Assembly (NCBI GenBank): GCA_965278985.1
Contig: OZ257131.1
Span: 806,001-870,000 of the forward strand
Source of the DNA: CAISIP01 sp965278985
GTDB lineage: Bacteria > Pseudomonadota > Gammaproteobacteria > Burkholderiales > Burkholderiaceae_C
DNA: 64,000 bases
Direction: 5' to 3'
The translations under genes were made by a program, and so were the position numbers. The notes under the pieces were generated by a model, which saw only the letters and a list, made by a program, of their open reading frames with translations, was not told the DNA's origin and ran no database searches. The first letter of the stretch is position 1, and every line of letters starts with the position of its first letter. Positions 54,113 to 64,000 of the stretch are shown piece after piece.

Positions 54113-56647
54113 ATGGCAATCCTCCCACCCGTGCCTGGCAACGAAGCCCAGAGGCTGCAGGCGTTGCGCGACCTCTTCGTGCTCGACAGCGCACCCGAGC
54201 CGATGTTCGACAGTCTCACCCGACTGGCCTCCGAGATCTGCGGAGCGCCGATCGCGCTGATCAGCCTGGTGGACCATGAAAGGCAGTGGTTCAAGGCCAA
54301 TGTCGGGTTGCCAGGCGTCAATGAGACGCCGCGCGATATCGCCTTCTGCGCACACGCGCTTTCCGCGGACGAGGTGTTCGAGGTCGAGGACGCCAGGGAG
54401 GACCCGCGCTTCGCAGACAACGTGCTTGTGACCGGCCGGCCGGACATCCGCTTCTACGCCGGCGCGCCGCTGGTGGTGGAGCCCGGTGCGCGCGTGGGCA
54501 CCTTGTGCGTGATCGACCGCGAGGCGCGGCATCTGAGCGATACGCAGCGGGAGATGCTCCGCTCCCTGGCCAACGTCGTATCGCAGGCGCTTGCCATGCG
54601 GCGTGACCTGATCCAGCGTGGGCTGTCGGTGCGGTCGGAGTTCGAGCAGGCCATGGCGGCCAGCGAGGCGCGTTTCCGCGCCATCGTGGAGGAACAATCC
54701 GAGATGGTCTCGCAGTCCCGGCCCGACGGTGAGCTGGTGTACGTGAACCCTGCCTATGCGGAGCATTTCGACCTGCGGCCCGAAGAGATGGTGGGGCGCA
54801 ATCTTTTCGAATTCGTGGAGCGCGACGACCGTGAGGCCGTGCGCGCGCTGCTGGACGATGCCATGCGCACCGGGCAGAGCCGCTCCGGCGAGAACCGCAT
54901 GGCGCCTGCGCGTGGACCTGCGCGCTGGGTCGCGTGGACCAACACCGTGCAGCAGGACCCGGAGCGTGGCACCCTCATGCACTCGGTGGGCCGCGATGTC
55001 ACGGAGCGCAAGCAGGCGGAGCAGATCGTGCGCGCGAGCGAGGTGTTCCTGCGCCGCACAGGACGCGTGGCCGGGGTGGGAGGATGGGAAATGGATGTGG
55101 CGTCCCGCGCCGTGATCTGGTCGGATCAGGTGCGCCTCATCCACGAAGTGGAACCCGACTACCACCCGACCTTGTCCACGGCACTGGCGTTCTATACACC
55201 GGAATCGCGGCCGCTGATCGAAGCGGCAGTACAGGCCGCAGTGCAACGGAACGAGCCTTGCGACCTGGAGCTGTCGCTCGTGACGGCGCGTGGTCGCACG
55301 GTGTGGGTGCGTGTGGTGGGCGAGGCGGAGTTCGAGCACGGAGTTGCGGTGCGACTGATCGGAGCGATACAGGACGTCACGGAACGCCGCAAGCTGCAAC
55401 AGCGGCTGGCCGACAGCGAGCGCTTCGTGCGCCAGGTCACCGATGGCCTGCCCGTGCGCATCGCCTACATGGACAGCGACACCCGCTACCGCTTCGTCAA
55501 CCTGGCGCAGTGCCGCCGCTTTGGGCTCGCCCGTGAGGATGTCTTGGGCCGCACACGGCAGGAGCTGCTGGGTACGCCCACCGATCTGGAAATCCGCCAC
55601 CACATGGACGCCGCCCTGGCCGGCTCCGCGCAACGGTTCGAGTTCGAGGAGATCGTGCACGGCGAGCTGCGGCGCTTCGAAAGCCAGCTGCTGCCAGACA
55701 GGAACGACGATGGCGCGGTGCGCGGATTCTTCAGCACGGGCGTGGACATCACCGAACGTAGCAAGGCCGAACGGACCATGCGCGGGCTGACCGCTACGTT
55801 GCAGGCGATCATCGAATCGATTCCGGCCATCGTGGCCGTGGTGGGCACGGACGAGCGCTACCGCTTCGTCAATGCCGCTTTCGAGCGATGGGCCGGCATG
55901 CCGCGCGACGAGCTGGTGGGAAGCCGCATCGCCGAGGTGATCGGCCCCCAGGGCCATGCGCGCAGCGTCGCGGAAATCCGCCGCGCGCTGGCCGGTGAAA
56001 GCCTGAGCTTCGAGCGCGAGGCCCGCGGCGCGGCGGGCCTCACGCACCTGGCGATCAGTTATGTTCCGCTGTACGCCGAAAGTGGCTCGGTGGACGGCTT
56101 CGTGGTGGTGGCGCAGGACATATCAGCGCACAAGCGCGAGGAGAAGCGGCTCGTGAACCTCGCCCAGCGCGACGCGCTCACCGGGCTGTTGAACCGGGCC
56201 GGATTCGCGCAATTTCTGGACCAGGCCATCGAGGAGGGGGGTGGTGCACGCCTGGCCGTGCTCTACGTGGACCTGGACAGGTTCAAGCCGGTCAACGATA
56301 CGCATGGCCATCCCGTGGGCGACCAGTTGCTTCGCATGGTGGCGCAGCGGCTGTTGGCGCTGGTGAGGCCCACCGATGCCGTGGCGCGCCTGGGTGGTGA
56401 CGAATTTGCGCTGGTGCTGACCGGTGTGCGCGAGGTCCAGTACGCTGGCGTTGTGGGCGACAAGATCGTTGTCGCCATCGCCGAGCCCTTCGAGGTGGAT
56501 GGAGGCCTTGCGCTTCGCATTGGCGCCAGCGTGGGGGTGGGCTTTGGCGTGGGTGAGGATGGCGCGCAGGAACTCGTTGCACGCGCCGACCGCATGCTCT
56601 ACGAAGCGAAGCAGGGGGGCCGCAGTCGCGTGGCGGGAGCAGCGTAG
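54113..56647 (+). CDS. Diguanylate cyclase with GAF and multiple PAS domains
   Basis: 844 residues from ATG 54113, which has aaggaa at 54103-54108. An N-terminal GAF domain (~15-165; 'LISLVDHERQWFKANVGL'), then four PAS/PAC modules (~190-310, ~315-430, ~435-560, ~565-680, with closing 'GRDVTERK', 'IQDVTERR', 'GVDITERS', 'AQDISAHK') and a GGDEF domain with intact G761-G-D-E-F765. RPTD lies five residues before it, an inhibitory c-di-GMP site. No EAL domain. No membrane helices, so it senses cytoplasmic signals and makes c-di-GMP. Confidence 0.93.
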   Translation: MAILPPVPGNEAQRLQALRDLFVLDSAPEPMFDSLTRLASEICGAPIALISLVDHERQWFKANVGLPGVNETPRDIAFCAHALSADEVFEVEDAREDPRFADNVLVTGRPDIRFYAGAPLVVEPGARVGTLCVIDREARHLSDTQREMLRSLANVVSQALAMRRDLIQRGLSVRSEFEQAMAASEARFRAIVEEQSEMVSQSRPDGELVYVNPAYAEHFDLRPEEMVGRNLFEFVERDDREAVRALLDDAMRTGQSRSGENRMAPARGPARWVAWTNTVQQDPERGTLMHSVGRDVTERKQAEQIVRASEVFLRRTGRVAGVGGWEMDVASRAVIWSDQVRLIHEVEPDYHPTLSTALAFYTPESRPLIEAAVQAAVQRNEPCDLELSLVTARGRTVWVRVVGEAEFEHGVAVRLIGAIQDVTERRKLQQRLADSERFVRQVTDGLPVRIAYMDSDTRYRFVNLAQCRRFGLAREDVLGRTRQELLGTPTDLEIRHHMDAALAGSAQRFEFEEIVHGELRRFESQLLPDRNDDGAVRGFFSTGVDITERSKAERTMRGLTATLQAIIESIPAIVAVVGTDERYRFVNAAFERWAGMPRDELVGSRIAEVIGPQGHARSVAEIRRALAGESLSFEREARGAAGLTHLAISYVPLYAESGSVDGFVVVAQDISAHKREEKRLVNLAQRDALTGLLNRAGFAQFLDQAIEEGGGARLAVLYVDLDRFKPVNDTHGHPVGDQLLRMVAQRLLALVRPTDAVARLGGDEFALVLTGVREVQYAGVVGDKIVVAIAEPFEVDGGLALRIGASVGVGFGVGEDGAQELVARADRMLYEAKQGGRSRVAGAA

Positions 56648-56687
56648 GGTGTGCGGGCGCCGGGCGTGTGTTGCGTCGAAGCGGTGT

Positions 56688-57680
56688 TCACCCACCATCC
56701 GGCAAGAACGCGTCGTGGCCGTTGCCGACGGCACCCGAGCCCTCGCTGGCCACTACTTCCCGCAGCGCCTGCGCCAGCATGGTTGCCGCCGGTGACAACA
56801 GGCTGCCACGCCGCGTGACGATGCCGTAAGGCTCGGTGCGTGACCGTATCGCCAGCGGCAGCTGGCGGGCCAGCCGGTGCCGTTGGCAGAAGGCCATGGT
56901 CTCGGCGGTCAGCAGGGCCACGAGGTTCGCGTCTTCCTGCAGCAGCAGCATGGTGACGAAGATGGAGGCGGTCTCGGTGGTGTATTCGGGGAAGGGCAGG
57001 CCGGCTTCCTTGAACTCGCGCTCCAGCACCGAGCGCAGCGGCATGGGGCTGGGGTAGAACACCCAGCCGTACTGCATCAGCTGTGGCAGCGTCACCGTGC
57101 GTGCATGCGCGAGCGGATGGTGCGCGCCCACGGCGATCACCACCTGCTCCTCGCACAGGGGCTCGTAGACATACCGGTCGGGTTCGGCGGACACGGTGGT
57201 GCGGCAGATCGCAAGGTCCAGGCGGCCGTCGTCCAGCGCCGCCAGCAGGCCGGCGCTCGTGTCTTCGCGCACCGAGACCGACAGCGCGGGCTGGATCGCG
57301 CGCAGCCGCGTGAGCGCGCGCACCAGCACCGCGGGCATGGCGCCGCCGATGGCGCCGACCGACAGGCGGCCACCCTTGCCGGTCAGCACGCCTGCGATCT
57401 CGTCGCGCAGCTGGCCCAGGTCGGACTGGCTGAGCCGCGCATACCGCACCACGCATCCACCCAGCTCGTTGGGCCGCATGCCGCGCTTGGAGCGCACGAA
57501 CAGCTGGGCGCCGAAGGTGGTCTCGATCTCGCGCAGCATCTTGGTGGCGCCGGGCTGGGTCATGCCCAGCTGCTCGGCCACGCGGTGCAGCGAGCCGAGG
57601 TCGGACAGGGCGGTCAGGAACTGGAGCTGGCGAAAGCGCAGGCGCGCCTGCATGGACTGCAACGAGGGGACTTCTGGCAT
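56688..57680 (-). CDS. LysR-family transcriptional regulator
   Basis: 330 residues. The helix-turn-helix 'FLTALSDLGSLHRVAEQLGMTQPGATKMLREIETTFGAQLFVRSKRGM' starts near residue 21 and the effector domain follows ('LSVGAIGGAMPAVLVRAL', 'DGRLDLAICRT'). It resembles the GbpR/galactose-binding-regulator subgroup. It is divergent from the Bug protein/dehydratase operon (139 bp apart) and probably controls it. CATTAT at 57712-57717 and ATAATG at 57740-57745 form a possible but weak operator. Confidence 0.9.
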   Translation of the reverse strand: MPEVPSLQSMQARLRFRQLQFLTALSDLGSLHRVAEQLGMTQPGATKMLREIETTFGAQLFVRSKRGMRPNELGGCVVRYARLSQSDLGQLRDEIAGVLTGKGGRLSVGAIGGAMPAVLVRALTRLRAIQPALSVSVREDTSAGLLAALDDGRLDLAICRTTVSAEPDRYVYEPLCEEQVVIAVGAHHPLAHARTVTLPQLMQYGWVFYPSPMPLRSVLEREFKEAGLPFPEYTTETASIFVTMLLLQEDANLVALLTAETMAFCQRHRLARQLPLAIRSRTEPYGIVTRRGSLLSPAATMLAQALREVVASEGSGAVGNGHDAFLPDGG

Positions 57681-57819
57681 GAGGGAAAGTTATCACGCGA
57701 TGGCTTGTCATCATTATGCAAAGCCGTGCACTGACTCCCATAATGGCCTGCTTTTCATTGTGCGTGGGCTGCCCCGCGGTCGCCGCCCGCATCCCTTTTC
57801 CCAGCCAGGAGACACCATC

Positions 57820-58845
57820 ATGAAGTTATTGCCCCTCCGCCCTACGCCCCGTCGCGCGGGCGCACCGTCCACGCGGTCCCGGCGCGCCGTGCTCGCGGGG
57901 CTGGCCACGGCGGCACTGGCCTTGCCCTTCGCCGCGGCAGCCCAGGCCCCGTACCCCTCGCAGCCCATCAAGGTCATCGTGTCCTACCCGGCAGGGTCGG
58001 GCGTGGACATCGTCGCGCGGCAGGTCATCAGCCGCCTGACGGGGCCGCTGGGCCAGGCCATCGTTATCGAGAACCGCGGTGGCGCCGGCGGCAACATCGG
58101 CTTCGAGCAGGCGGCACGTGCGCCCAAGGACGGCTACACGCTGCTGTTCGCGCCCACGCAGCTCTCCAGCAACCCGGGCCTGGGCAAGGTCAACTACGAC
58201 CCTGTGAAGGACTTCGCGCCCATCATCATGGTCTCGCGCATCCCCGCGCTGCTGGTGGTGCCCCCGGACTCGCCGGCGAAGACGGTGGGCGAGCTCATCA
58301 CCATGCTCAAGACCAAGCCCGGCGCCTACAGCTACGCCTCGGGTGGCAACGGCGGCATCGGGCATTTCAGCGGCGAGGTGCTCAAGTTGAACGGTGGCAA
58401 TCTCGACGTGGTGCACATCCCCTACAAGAGCGCCGCCGAACAGGTGCAGTCCGTGATGACCGGCGCCACGGCCTTCGCGTTCCCCGCCATCCAGATCGGC
58501 CTGCCGCAGGTGCAGGCCGGCAAGCTGCGTGCGCTGGCCGTGACCACGCAGAACCGCAGCGCCGCGCTGCCCGACGTGCCGACCATGAACGAGGCCATGA
58601 AGCCCGGCTTCATGCTGGATGCCTGGTACGGCCTGCTGGCGCCCGTGGGCACGCCGCAGCCCATCATCGACCGGCTCAATGCCGAAGTCGGCAAGCTGCT
58701 GAAGGAGCCCGAGGTGCGCAAGCAGCTCACCGATGCCAGCCACGAGATCGTGGCCAGCACGCCGGCCGAGTTCGGCGCCGTCATCAGCAAGGACTTCAAG
58801 CTCTGGGGCGACCTGGCGCGCCAGCTCAACGTGAAGGTGGACTGA
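57820..58845 (+). CDS. Bug/TctC-family substrate-binding protein
   Basis: 341 residues. Signal peptide with 'RSRRAVLAGLATAALALPFAAAAQA', then 'YPSQPIKVIVSYPAGSGVDIVARQVISRL' and 'IVIENRGGAGGNIGFEQAARAPKDGYTL'. ATG 57820 after a purine-rich site. As the first gene of an operon with two acid-sugar dehydratases it probably binds a sugar acid. Confidence 0.88.
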   Translation: MKLLPLRPTPRRAGAPSTRSRRAVLAGLATAALALPFAAAAQAPYPSQPIKVIVSYPAGSGVDIVARQVISRLTGPLGQAIVIENRGGAGGNIGFEQAARAPKDGYTLLFAPTQLSSNPGLGKVNYDPVKDFAPIIMVSRIPALLVVPPDSPAKTVGELITMLKTKPGAYSYASGGNGGIGHFSGEVLKLNGGNLDVVHIPYKSAAEQVQSVMTGATAFAFPAIQIGLPQVQAGKLRALAVTTQNRSAALPDVPTMNEAMKPGFMLDAWYGLLAPVGTPQPIIDRLNAEVGKLLKEPEVRKQLTDASHEIVASTPAEFGAVISKDFKLWGDLARQLNVKVD

Positions 58846-58852
58846 ACACCTC

Positions 58853-59980
58853 ATGCGCATCGCAAGCATCCGCACCCTGAGCTTCACGCAGCCCGCCGTC
58901 CCCATCCACGCCAAGCGCTTCGCGGGGGCGCAGCAGATCGTGCTGACCGTCGTGCGCGCCGAGGACGGCACCGAGGGCTTCTCGATGGCGCGCACGCACG
59001 GCGGCCAGCCGGGCGAGGGCATCGCCAACGCCATCCGCCACAGCATCGCGCCGCGCGTGCTGGGCCGCGATGCGCGCGAGCGCGAGGCGATATGGCACAC
59101 CATGACGGCACTGGAGCCTGCCGGCTACGTGCCCGTCTTCGCCGTCAGTGCCGTCGACGTAGCGCTGTGGGACCTGTATGGCAAGGCCCTGGCCCAGCCG
59201 CTGTACCAACTGCTGGGCGGGCGCCGCGACCGGTTGCGCGCCTACGCCAGCTCGGCCGCCATGCCCACCATCGACGACTATGTCGCCGAGGCCGAACGTG
59301 TGGTGGCGCAAGGCTACCGCGGCTACAAGCTGCACCCCTTCGACGACCCGGCGCGCGACATCCCGCTGTGCCGCGCCGTGCGCGCCGCCGTGGGGCAGGA
59401 CATCGCGCTGATGCTCGACGTGGCCAAGACCTACGACCGCGCACAGTCGCTGCGTGTGGGCCGCGTGCTGGAGGAGCTGGACTTCACCTGGTTCGAGGAG
59501 CCGCTGCCCCACCACGACATCGAAGGGTATGCCGAGCTGCGCCGCAAGCTCTCCATCCCCATCGTCGGCGCCGAGACCATGGCGGGCCACTACTTCGCCA
59601 CCGCCCCGTACCTGCGTGCCAATGCGCTGGACATGGTGCTGTGCGATGTTTACTGGAAGGCCGGCGTGACCGGCATGCTCAAGACTGCTGCGCTGTGTGA
59701 GGGCATGGGCGGGCGCGTGGCCTCCCACCATGGTGCCAGCCCGCTGATGAACTGGGCCAACCTGCATGTGTTGTGCGGCGCCACGAACGCGGAGTGGATC
59801 GAGATCCTGGTGCCCGAGGGCGGCTACAACTTCGCGCTGCAGGCCTACCTGGGGCCGGATGCCGATGGCTTCGTGCACGCACCCACAGGCCCCGGCCTGG
59901 GCGTGGCGCTGGACTGGGACTACATCCGAGCCCACACGGTGCCTGGTTCGGACCAGACCGTGGAGGCCGGCGCCGCATGA
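58853..59980 (+). CDS. Mandelate racemase/enolase-superfamily enzyme
   Basis: 375 residues. Capping domain, then barrel motifs 'GYRGYKLHPF' (Lys-x-His instead of Lys-x-Lys), 'LMLDVAKTY' (metal Asp), 'WFEEPL' (metal Glu), 'GAETMAG' (third Glu), and an Asp-His dyad in 'LCDVYWKAGVTG' and 'VASHHGAS'. It fits acid-sugar dehydratases or epimerases of the mandelate racemase subgroup. It starts 7 bp after the Bug gene and overlaps the next gene by ATGA. Confidence 0.85.
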   Translation: MRIASIRTLSFTQPAVPIHAKRFAGAQQIVLTVVRAEDGTEGFSMARTHGGQPGEGIANAIRHSIAPRVLGRDAREREAIWHTMTALEPAGYVPVFAVSAVDVALWDLYGKALAQPLYQLLGGRRDRLRAYASSAAMPTIDDYVAEAERVVAQGYRGYKLHPFDDPARDIPLCRAVRAAVGQDIALMLDVAKTYDRAQSLRVGRVLEELDFTWFEEPLPHHDIEGYAELRRKLSIPIVGAETMAGHYFATAPYLRANALDMVLCDVYWKAGVTGMLKTAALCEGMGGRVASHHGASPLMNWANLHVLCGATNAEWIEILVPEGGYNFALQAYLGPDADGFVHAPTGPGLGVALDWDYIRAHTVPGSDQTVEAGAA

Positions 59981-61143
59981 AGATCCGCTCCATCGAGGCC
60001 TTCGCGATCCGCAGCGACCTGGTCGGCGGCCCGGCCACCACGCCCGCGCGCCGTCCCAACTGGACGGCCGATGCCGAGGTGGCCAACCCCATGTCGCGCT
60101 ATCCGCGCTTCAAGCGCCTGCGCGCCACCTGGCGCCCGACCTGGCCCTCGGTCGGCTGCCTGGCCACGGCCGAGGACGGCAGCTGGGGCTTCGGCATGAC
60201 GCGTTATGGCGCGCCCGTTATCTCGATCATCAACGACCACCTGGGCCCCCTGCTGGTGGGCGAACCCTGCATGGCCATCGAGCGGCTGTGGGACATGATG
60301 TCACGCATGACCTCGCCCTATGCCGGCGGCATCGCGCCCTACGCCATCAGCGCCATCGACCTCGCGTTGTGGGATCTCAAGGGCAAGCTGCTGAAGCAGC
60401 CGGTGTACGCACTGCTGGGCGGCCCGGTGCGCGACCACATCGATTGCTACGCCACCGGCAACGACACGGACTGGTACCTGGAGCTGGGCTTCGAGGCCAC
60501 CAAGCTGGCCTGTCCTTACGGACCCGTGGACGGACTGCGCGCGCTGGATAGGAACGAGGCCTTCATCGCCGAGCGCCGCGCGCTGCTCGGCCCCTCGCGC
60601 GACCTGATGGTCGACTGCTGGATGGCCTTCGACCTGGACTTCGCCGTGCGTTTTGCCCAGCGCATGCGGCCCTACAAACTGCGCTGGATCGAGGACTGCC
60701 TGATGCCCGACGACACCGAAGGCCAGGACGTACTGCGCCGCCGGCTGCCCGAGGAAACGCTGGCCACGGGCGAACACTGGTACACGCTCGGCCCCTTCGC
60801 GCAGTCGCTGGCACGCCGCAGCGCCGACATCTTCCAGCCCGACATCGCCTGGTCCGGCGGCATGACGGGCTGCCTCAAGATCGCGCACATGGCCGAAGGC
60901 GCGGGCGTGAGCGTGATCCCGCATGCGGGCATGAACACGCCCTATGGCCAGCACTTCGGCATGGCCGTGACGAACGCGCCGATCGGTGAATACTTTGTGG
61001 CCTCGGCGCCGGGTGTGCCGCTTGCCGAGGTGCGGCTGACACCGGGCATGCAGACGCCGCGTGACGGTTGTCTCGTGCCCAATGGCGAGCCGGGCTTCGG
61101 GATGGGGTTGACGTTGGACGGGGTTCGGGCGATGTGTGTCTGA
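59977..61143 (+). CDS. L-rhamnonate dehydratase-like enolase-superfamily enzyme
   Basis: 388 residues. It follows E. coli L-rhamnonate dehydratase at several places: 'ANPMSRYPRFK', 'AIDLALWDLKGKLLKQPVYALLGGPVRDHIDCYATG', 'MVDCWMAFDLDFAVRFAQRM', 'LRWIEDCLMPDD', 'ATGEHWYTL', 'DIFQPDIAWSGGMTG' and 'SVIPHAGMN'. These enzymes dehydrate six- or five-carbon sugar acids to 2-keto-3-deoxy acids. The rest of a rhamnose pathway is not nearby, so the substrate may differ from rhamnonate. Confidence 0.85.
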   Translation: MKIRSIEAFAIRSDLVGGPATTPARRPNWTADAEVANPMSRYPRFKRLRATWRPTWPSVGCLATAEDGSWGFGMTRYGAPVISIINDHLGPLLVGEPCMAIERLWDMMSRMTSPYAGGIAPYAISAIDLALWDLKGKLLKQPVYALLGGPVRDHIDCYATGNDTDWYLELGFEATKLACPYGPVDGLRALDRNEAFIAERRALLGPSRDLMVDCWMAFDLDFAVRFAQRMRPYKLRWIEDCLMPDDTEGQDVLRRRLPEETLATGEHWYTLGPFAQSLARRSADIFQPDIAWSGGMTGCLKIAHMAEGAGVSVIPHAGMNTPYGQHFGMAVTNAPIGEYFVASAPGVPLAEVRLTPGMQTPRDGCLVPNGEPGFGMGLTLDGVRAMCV

Positions 61144-61236
61144 CCGGTGCGCAGGCCTGTGCGTGCGCAGCGGGGTGTCCACCCAGTGGTGCCCGCGCCG
61201 CCATCGAAGGCTACGCACGGCGCAGCCGGGTGCCGG

Positions 61237-61593
61237 TCAAGGCTTGGCGGCGATCACCCCGATCTCGACCACGAACTCGGGTGCTGCAAGCCGCGGGCTG
61301 AGCACCGTGGCGCGTGCTGGCGTGTTGCCCTTGGAAGCCCAGGCCTCCCAGGCCTTGTTCATGTCGCCGAACGTGTCCATGTCGGTCAGCCAGATGGTCG
61401 CGCTCAGGATCTGCGACTTGTCGCTGCCGGCGCTGGCCAGCAGCCTGTCGATCTTGGCCAGAACCGCTGTGGTCTGGGCAGTGACGTCGGGCGCGGCGCC
61501 CGGGTCGGCGCACTGGCCGGCCAGGTAGATGGTGTTGCCGTGGATCACGGCTTGCGACATGCGGGGTCCGGTTTCGATGCGTTGGATGCTCAT
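61237..61593 (-). CDS. RidA-family protein
   Basis: 118 residues from the ATG at 61593. Typical YjgF/YER057c/UK114 fold with 'GNTIYLAGQCADPG', 'SQILSATIWLTDMDTFGDMNKAWEAW' and the substrate-binding Arg in 'TPARATVLSPRLA', then 'VVEIGVIA'. RidA proteins hydrolyse reactive enamines/imines from amino-acid metabolism. Relatives in catabolic operons act as deaminases. Confidence 0.88.
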   Translation of the reverse strand: MSIQRIETGPRMSQAVIHGNTIYLAGQCADPGAAPDVTAQTTAVLAKIDRLLASAGSDKSQILSATIWLTDMDTFGDMNKAWEAWASKGNTPARATVLSPRLAAPEFVVEIGVIAAKP

Positions 61594-61642
61594 GGTCTTG
61601 AAACGTTGGGATGTTGAAAGAACGGCGAGGATACGCGGCGCA

Positions 61643-62230
61643 TCACCCGTTGCGCACATCCACCAGATACACCCCCCAAGGACACAACCCGAATCGCTCC
61701 TTCAGCGGTTTGTCCTTGAACGCCGCCAGCCGGTCCGCGTCGTACACCGCCCATTGCGGCCCCAGGCCGCCCAGTGCCAACGGCTGACCATCCATGTGGG
61801 TGGCGATGATCATGCGGTAACTGCGGGCGTCCTGCAGGCTGACCAGCACGTTGTAGCCATCCACGGCGCGCAGGCCGAGCCGAGCGGAGGGGTTGGTTGC
61901 ACCGGCGGCTTCCAGCACGGTGGAGAGCAGCGGCCCGGAGAGCGTGTGCACCTTGGCGTCGTATTCCAGCGTGGGCTTGATGGTGACGGACGGCAGCTTG
62001 GCCAGCGCGGCGCTGCCAAAGCCGAAGGCCTTGTCGAACTTCACCTGGTGCTTGGCCATCATCTGGTCCAGCGCGGGGTCCAGCGGGCCGCGGTTGGTCT
62101 TGCCGACGTCCCCCACGACCGTCAGCAGGGCGGGGCCGCTATCGGGCGGGGTGGCAGCAACGGCGCGGTGGGTGGATGCGATGCCGGCGATGGCCGTGGC
62201 GGAGGCGGTCAGGAAGCGGCGTTTGTCCAT
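61643..62230 (-). CDS. Exported molybdopterin-domain protein (sulfite oxidase-type fold)
   Basis: 195 residues. The N-terminus 'MDKRRFLTASATAIAGIASTHRAVAA' is an export signal. The rest resembles small 'molybdopterin-dependent oxidoreductase' proteins: 'LTVVGDVGKTNRGPLDP', 'VKVHTLSGPLLSTVLEAAGA', 'LRAVDGYNVLVSLQDAR', 'LALGGLGPQWAVYDAD', 'CPWGVYLVDV'. It is much shorter than real sulfite oxidases and lacks their conserved cofactor-binding Cys, so enzyme activity is doubtful. It is encoded 24 bp downstream of the ParA-like gene. Confidence 0.75.
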   Translation of the reverse strand: MDKRRFLTASATAIAGIASTHRAVAATPPDSGPALLTVVGDVGKTNRGPLDPALDQMMAKHQVKFDKAFGFGSAALAKLPSVTIKPTLEYDAKVHTLSGPLLSTVLEAAGATNPSARLGLRAVDGYNVLVSLQDARSYRMIIATHMDGQPLALGGLGPQWAVYDADRLAAFKDKPLKERFGLCPWGVYLVDVRNG

Positions 62231-62254
62231 GTCAATCTCCGGTCAGGCGTTTCT

Positions 62255-62959
62255 TTAAAGTGGCAGGCTGTCGAGTGTCTCGTAGACACCGCGCAGCCAG
62301 CTCTTGATGCGCTGGCGCTCCAGCATGCCCAGCGCATCCGGGCCCCCCTTGTTGTTCGCGGCGCCCCAGAAGCTGGCGTTTTGGTGGTCCACCTTGCGCA
62401 TGCTGGCCTCGTGCAGCGCGGGCAGGTCGATGACCACGCCGCCCATGGCCAGGGTCTTCTTCATCGCGGGCGACTCGTCCAGCAGCTTGAAGTCGCTGCT
62501 GCGGCCATGGTTGCGCACCACGATGAAGTTCGGACCTGGGCTGTAGGTGTTGACCAGGCGGTTCAGCAGATCCACCGAGTCCTTGCCAGAGTCCGCCACG
62601 TGCCAGAAGTTGACGGTGATGCCCATCTCGCCCATCAGCGGCAGCAGGTCCGACTCCTTCACCCAGCGCGCCAGCGGCGCGGCGGTCTGGGCCGCCAGGT
62701 CCACGATCACGCTCTTCTGGTACCCCTCGGGCGGGATGTCCTCGAACACCGTGGCGATGCGGTCCATGCCCTCGTAGGTGTCCACCACCACGGGCGAGGC
62801 GTATTCGGCATAGAAGCGCGCAAACGAGGTGTGCGAGCGGTCGGTATCGAAACCCACGAAGGGGCGGCCCTTGTCGATGAAGTACTGCGCGAGCACCCGC
62901 GCCACCACCGACTTGCCCACGCCGCCTTTTTCGCCGCCGATGAAATTGAGAGAGGCCAT
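62255..62959 (-). CDS. ParA/MobD-like P-loop ATPase
   Basis: 234 residues from the ATG at 62959 with a strong ribosome-binding site. Deviant Walker A 'GGEKGGVGKSVVARVLAQYF' at the N-terminus and 'VIVDLAAQ' as Walker B. It belongs to the MinD/ParA-like superfamily; database relatives are often labelled mobilization protein, but there is no relaxase or plasmid gene here. It lies 29 bp downstream of argA on the same strand. Role unknown. Confidence 0.75.
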   Translation of the reverse strand: MASLNFIGGEKGGVGKSVVARVLAQYFIDKGRPFVGFDTDRSHTSFARFYAEYASPVVVDTYEGMDRIATVFEDIPPEGYQKSVIVDLAAQTAAPLARWVKESDLLPLMGEMGITVNFWHVADSGKDSVDLLNRLVNTYSPGPNFIVVRNHGRSSDFKLLDESPAMKKTLAMGGVVIDLPALHEASMRKVDHQNASFWGAANNKGGPDALGMLERQRIKSWLRGVYETLDSLPL

Positions 62960-62988
62960 CCGTATTCCTTCCTTGAACAATCTTTTGA

Positions 62989-64000
<1,012 letters not shown>

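Noticed and set aside
62255..62959. Evidence for an integrated plasmid or conjugative element
   Set aside because: A single ParA-like ATPase beside argA, with no relaxase, partition, integrase or attachment-site repeats.

Overview
The window is very GC-rich, densely coded DNA from a betaproteobacterium, most likely Comamonadaceae (Variovorax/Acidovorax/Hydrogenophaga type). The pointers are four Bug/TctC-type periplasmic binding proteins without their membrane partners, many short catabolic operons each beside a LysR or IclR regulator, and overall gene content. No tRNA, rRNA, CRISPR array, IS element or prophage was seen. Both ends cut through genes: an ABC permease on the left and argA on the right.

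Layout. 1-4.4 kb: end of a SsuC/TauC-like permease, a ribbon-helix-helix/PIN toxin-antitoxin pair with a palindromic operator, a DMSP-lyase-like cupin, and a divergent LysR/MFS exporter pair. 4.4-14.2 kb: a five-gene, translationally coupled alpha-2-macroglobulin operon of the yfaA-T-S-Q-P (mag) type. 14.3-19.9 kb: a MoaD/ThiS-like protein with a BNR-repeat protein, then a periplasmic aldehyde oxidoreductase (paoABC). 20-24 kb: a MORN-type repeat protein, a DUF4166 protein and a chemoreceptor. 24-33.8 kb: a sugar ABC transporter operon with an SDR dehydrogenase and an enolase-superfamily enzyme, divergent from an IclR regulator fused to an SMP-30 lactonase. Transport, oxidation, lactone opening and sugar-acid dehydration would together form one non-phosphorylating sugar pathway. 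33.8-37.2 kb: a 3-mercaptopropionate dioxygenase with a family III CoA-transferase and two crotonase-fold proteins. 37.3-39.4 kb: a small nitrate-reductase-associated-like protein, an IclR regulator and a sirtuin.

39.6-52.8 kb: two tandem LysR paralogues divergent from a 12-gene plus-strand catabolic run (two Bug proteins, FAH hydrolase, two-cupin dioxygenase, SnoaL-like protein, HpaH-like hydratase, flavin reductase, TauD-type oxygenase, Rieske oxygenase, P450, one VanB-type reductase, amidohydrolase). It reads as an aromatic-degradation cluster whose substrate I cannot name. 52.8-56.6 kb: a decayed hybrid sensor kinase and a GAF/PAS diguanylate cyclase. 56.7-61.1 kb: a LysR divergent from a Bug protein and two enolase-superfamily dehydratases. 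61.2-64 kb: RidA, a small molybdopterin-domain protein, a ParA-like ATPase and argA.

The strongest unexplained signal is at 29.06-29.58 kb, between two sugar-permease genes. Two ~236-bp elements lie in opposite orientation. Each folds into the same multi-stem structure. The single-stranded parts are nearly identical between the copies, while the stems differ by compensating base changes.
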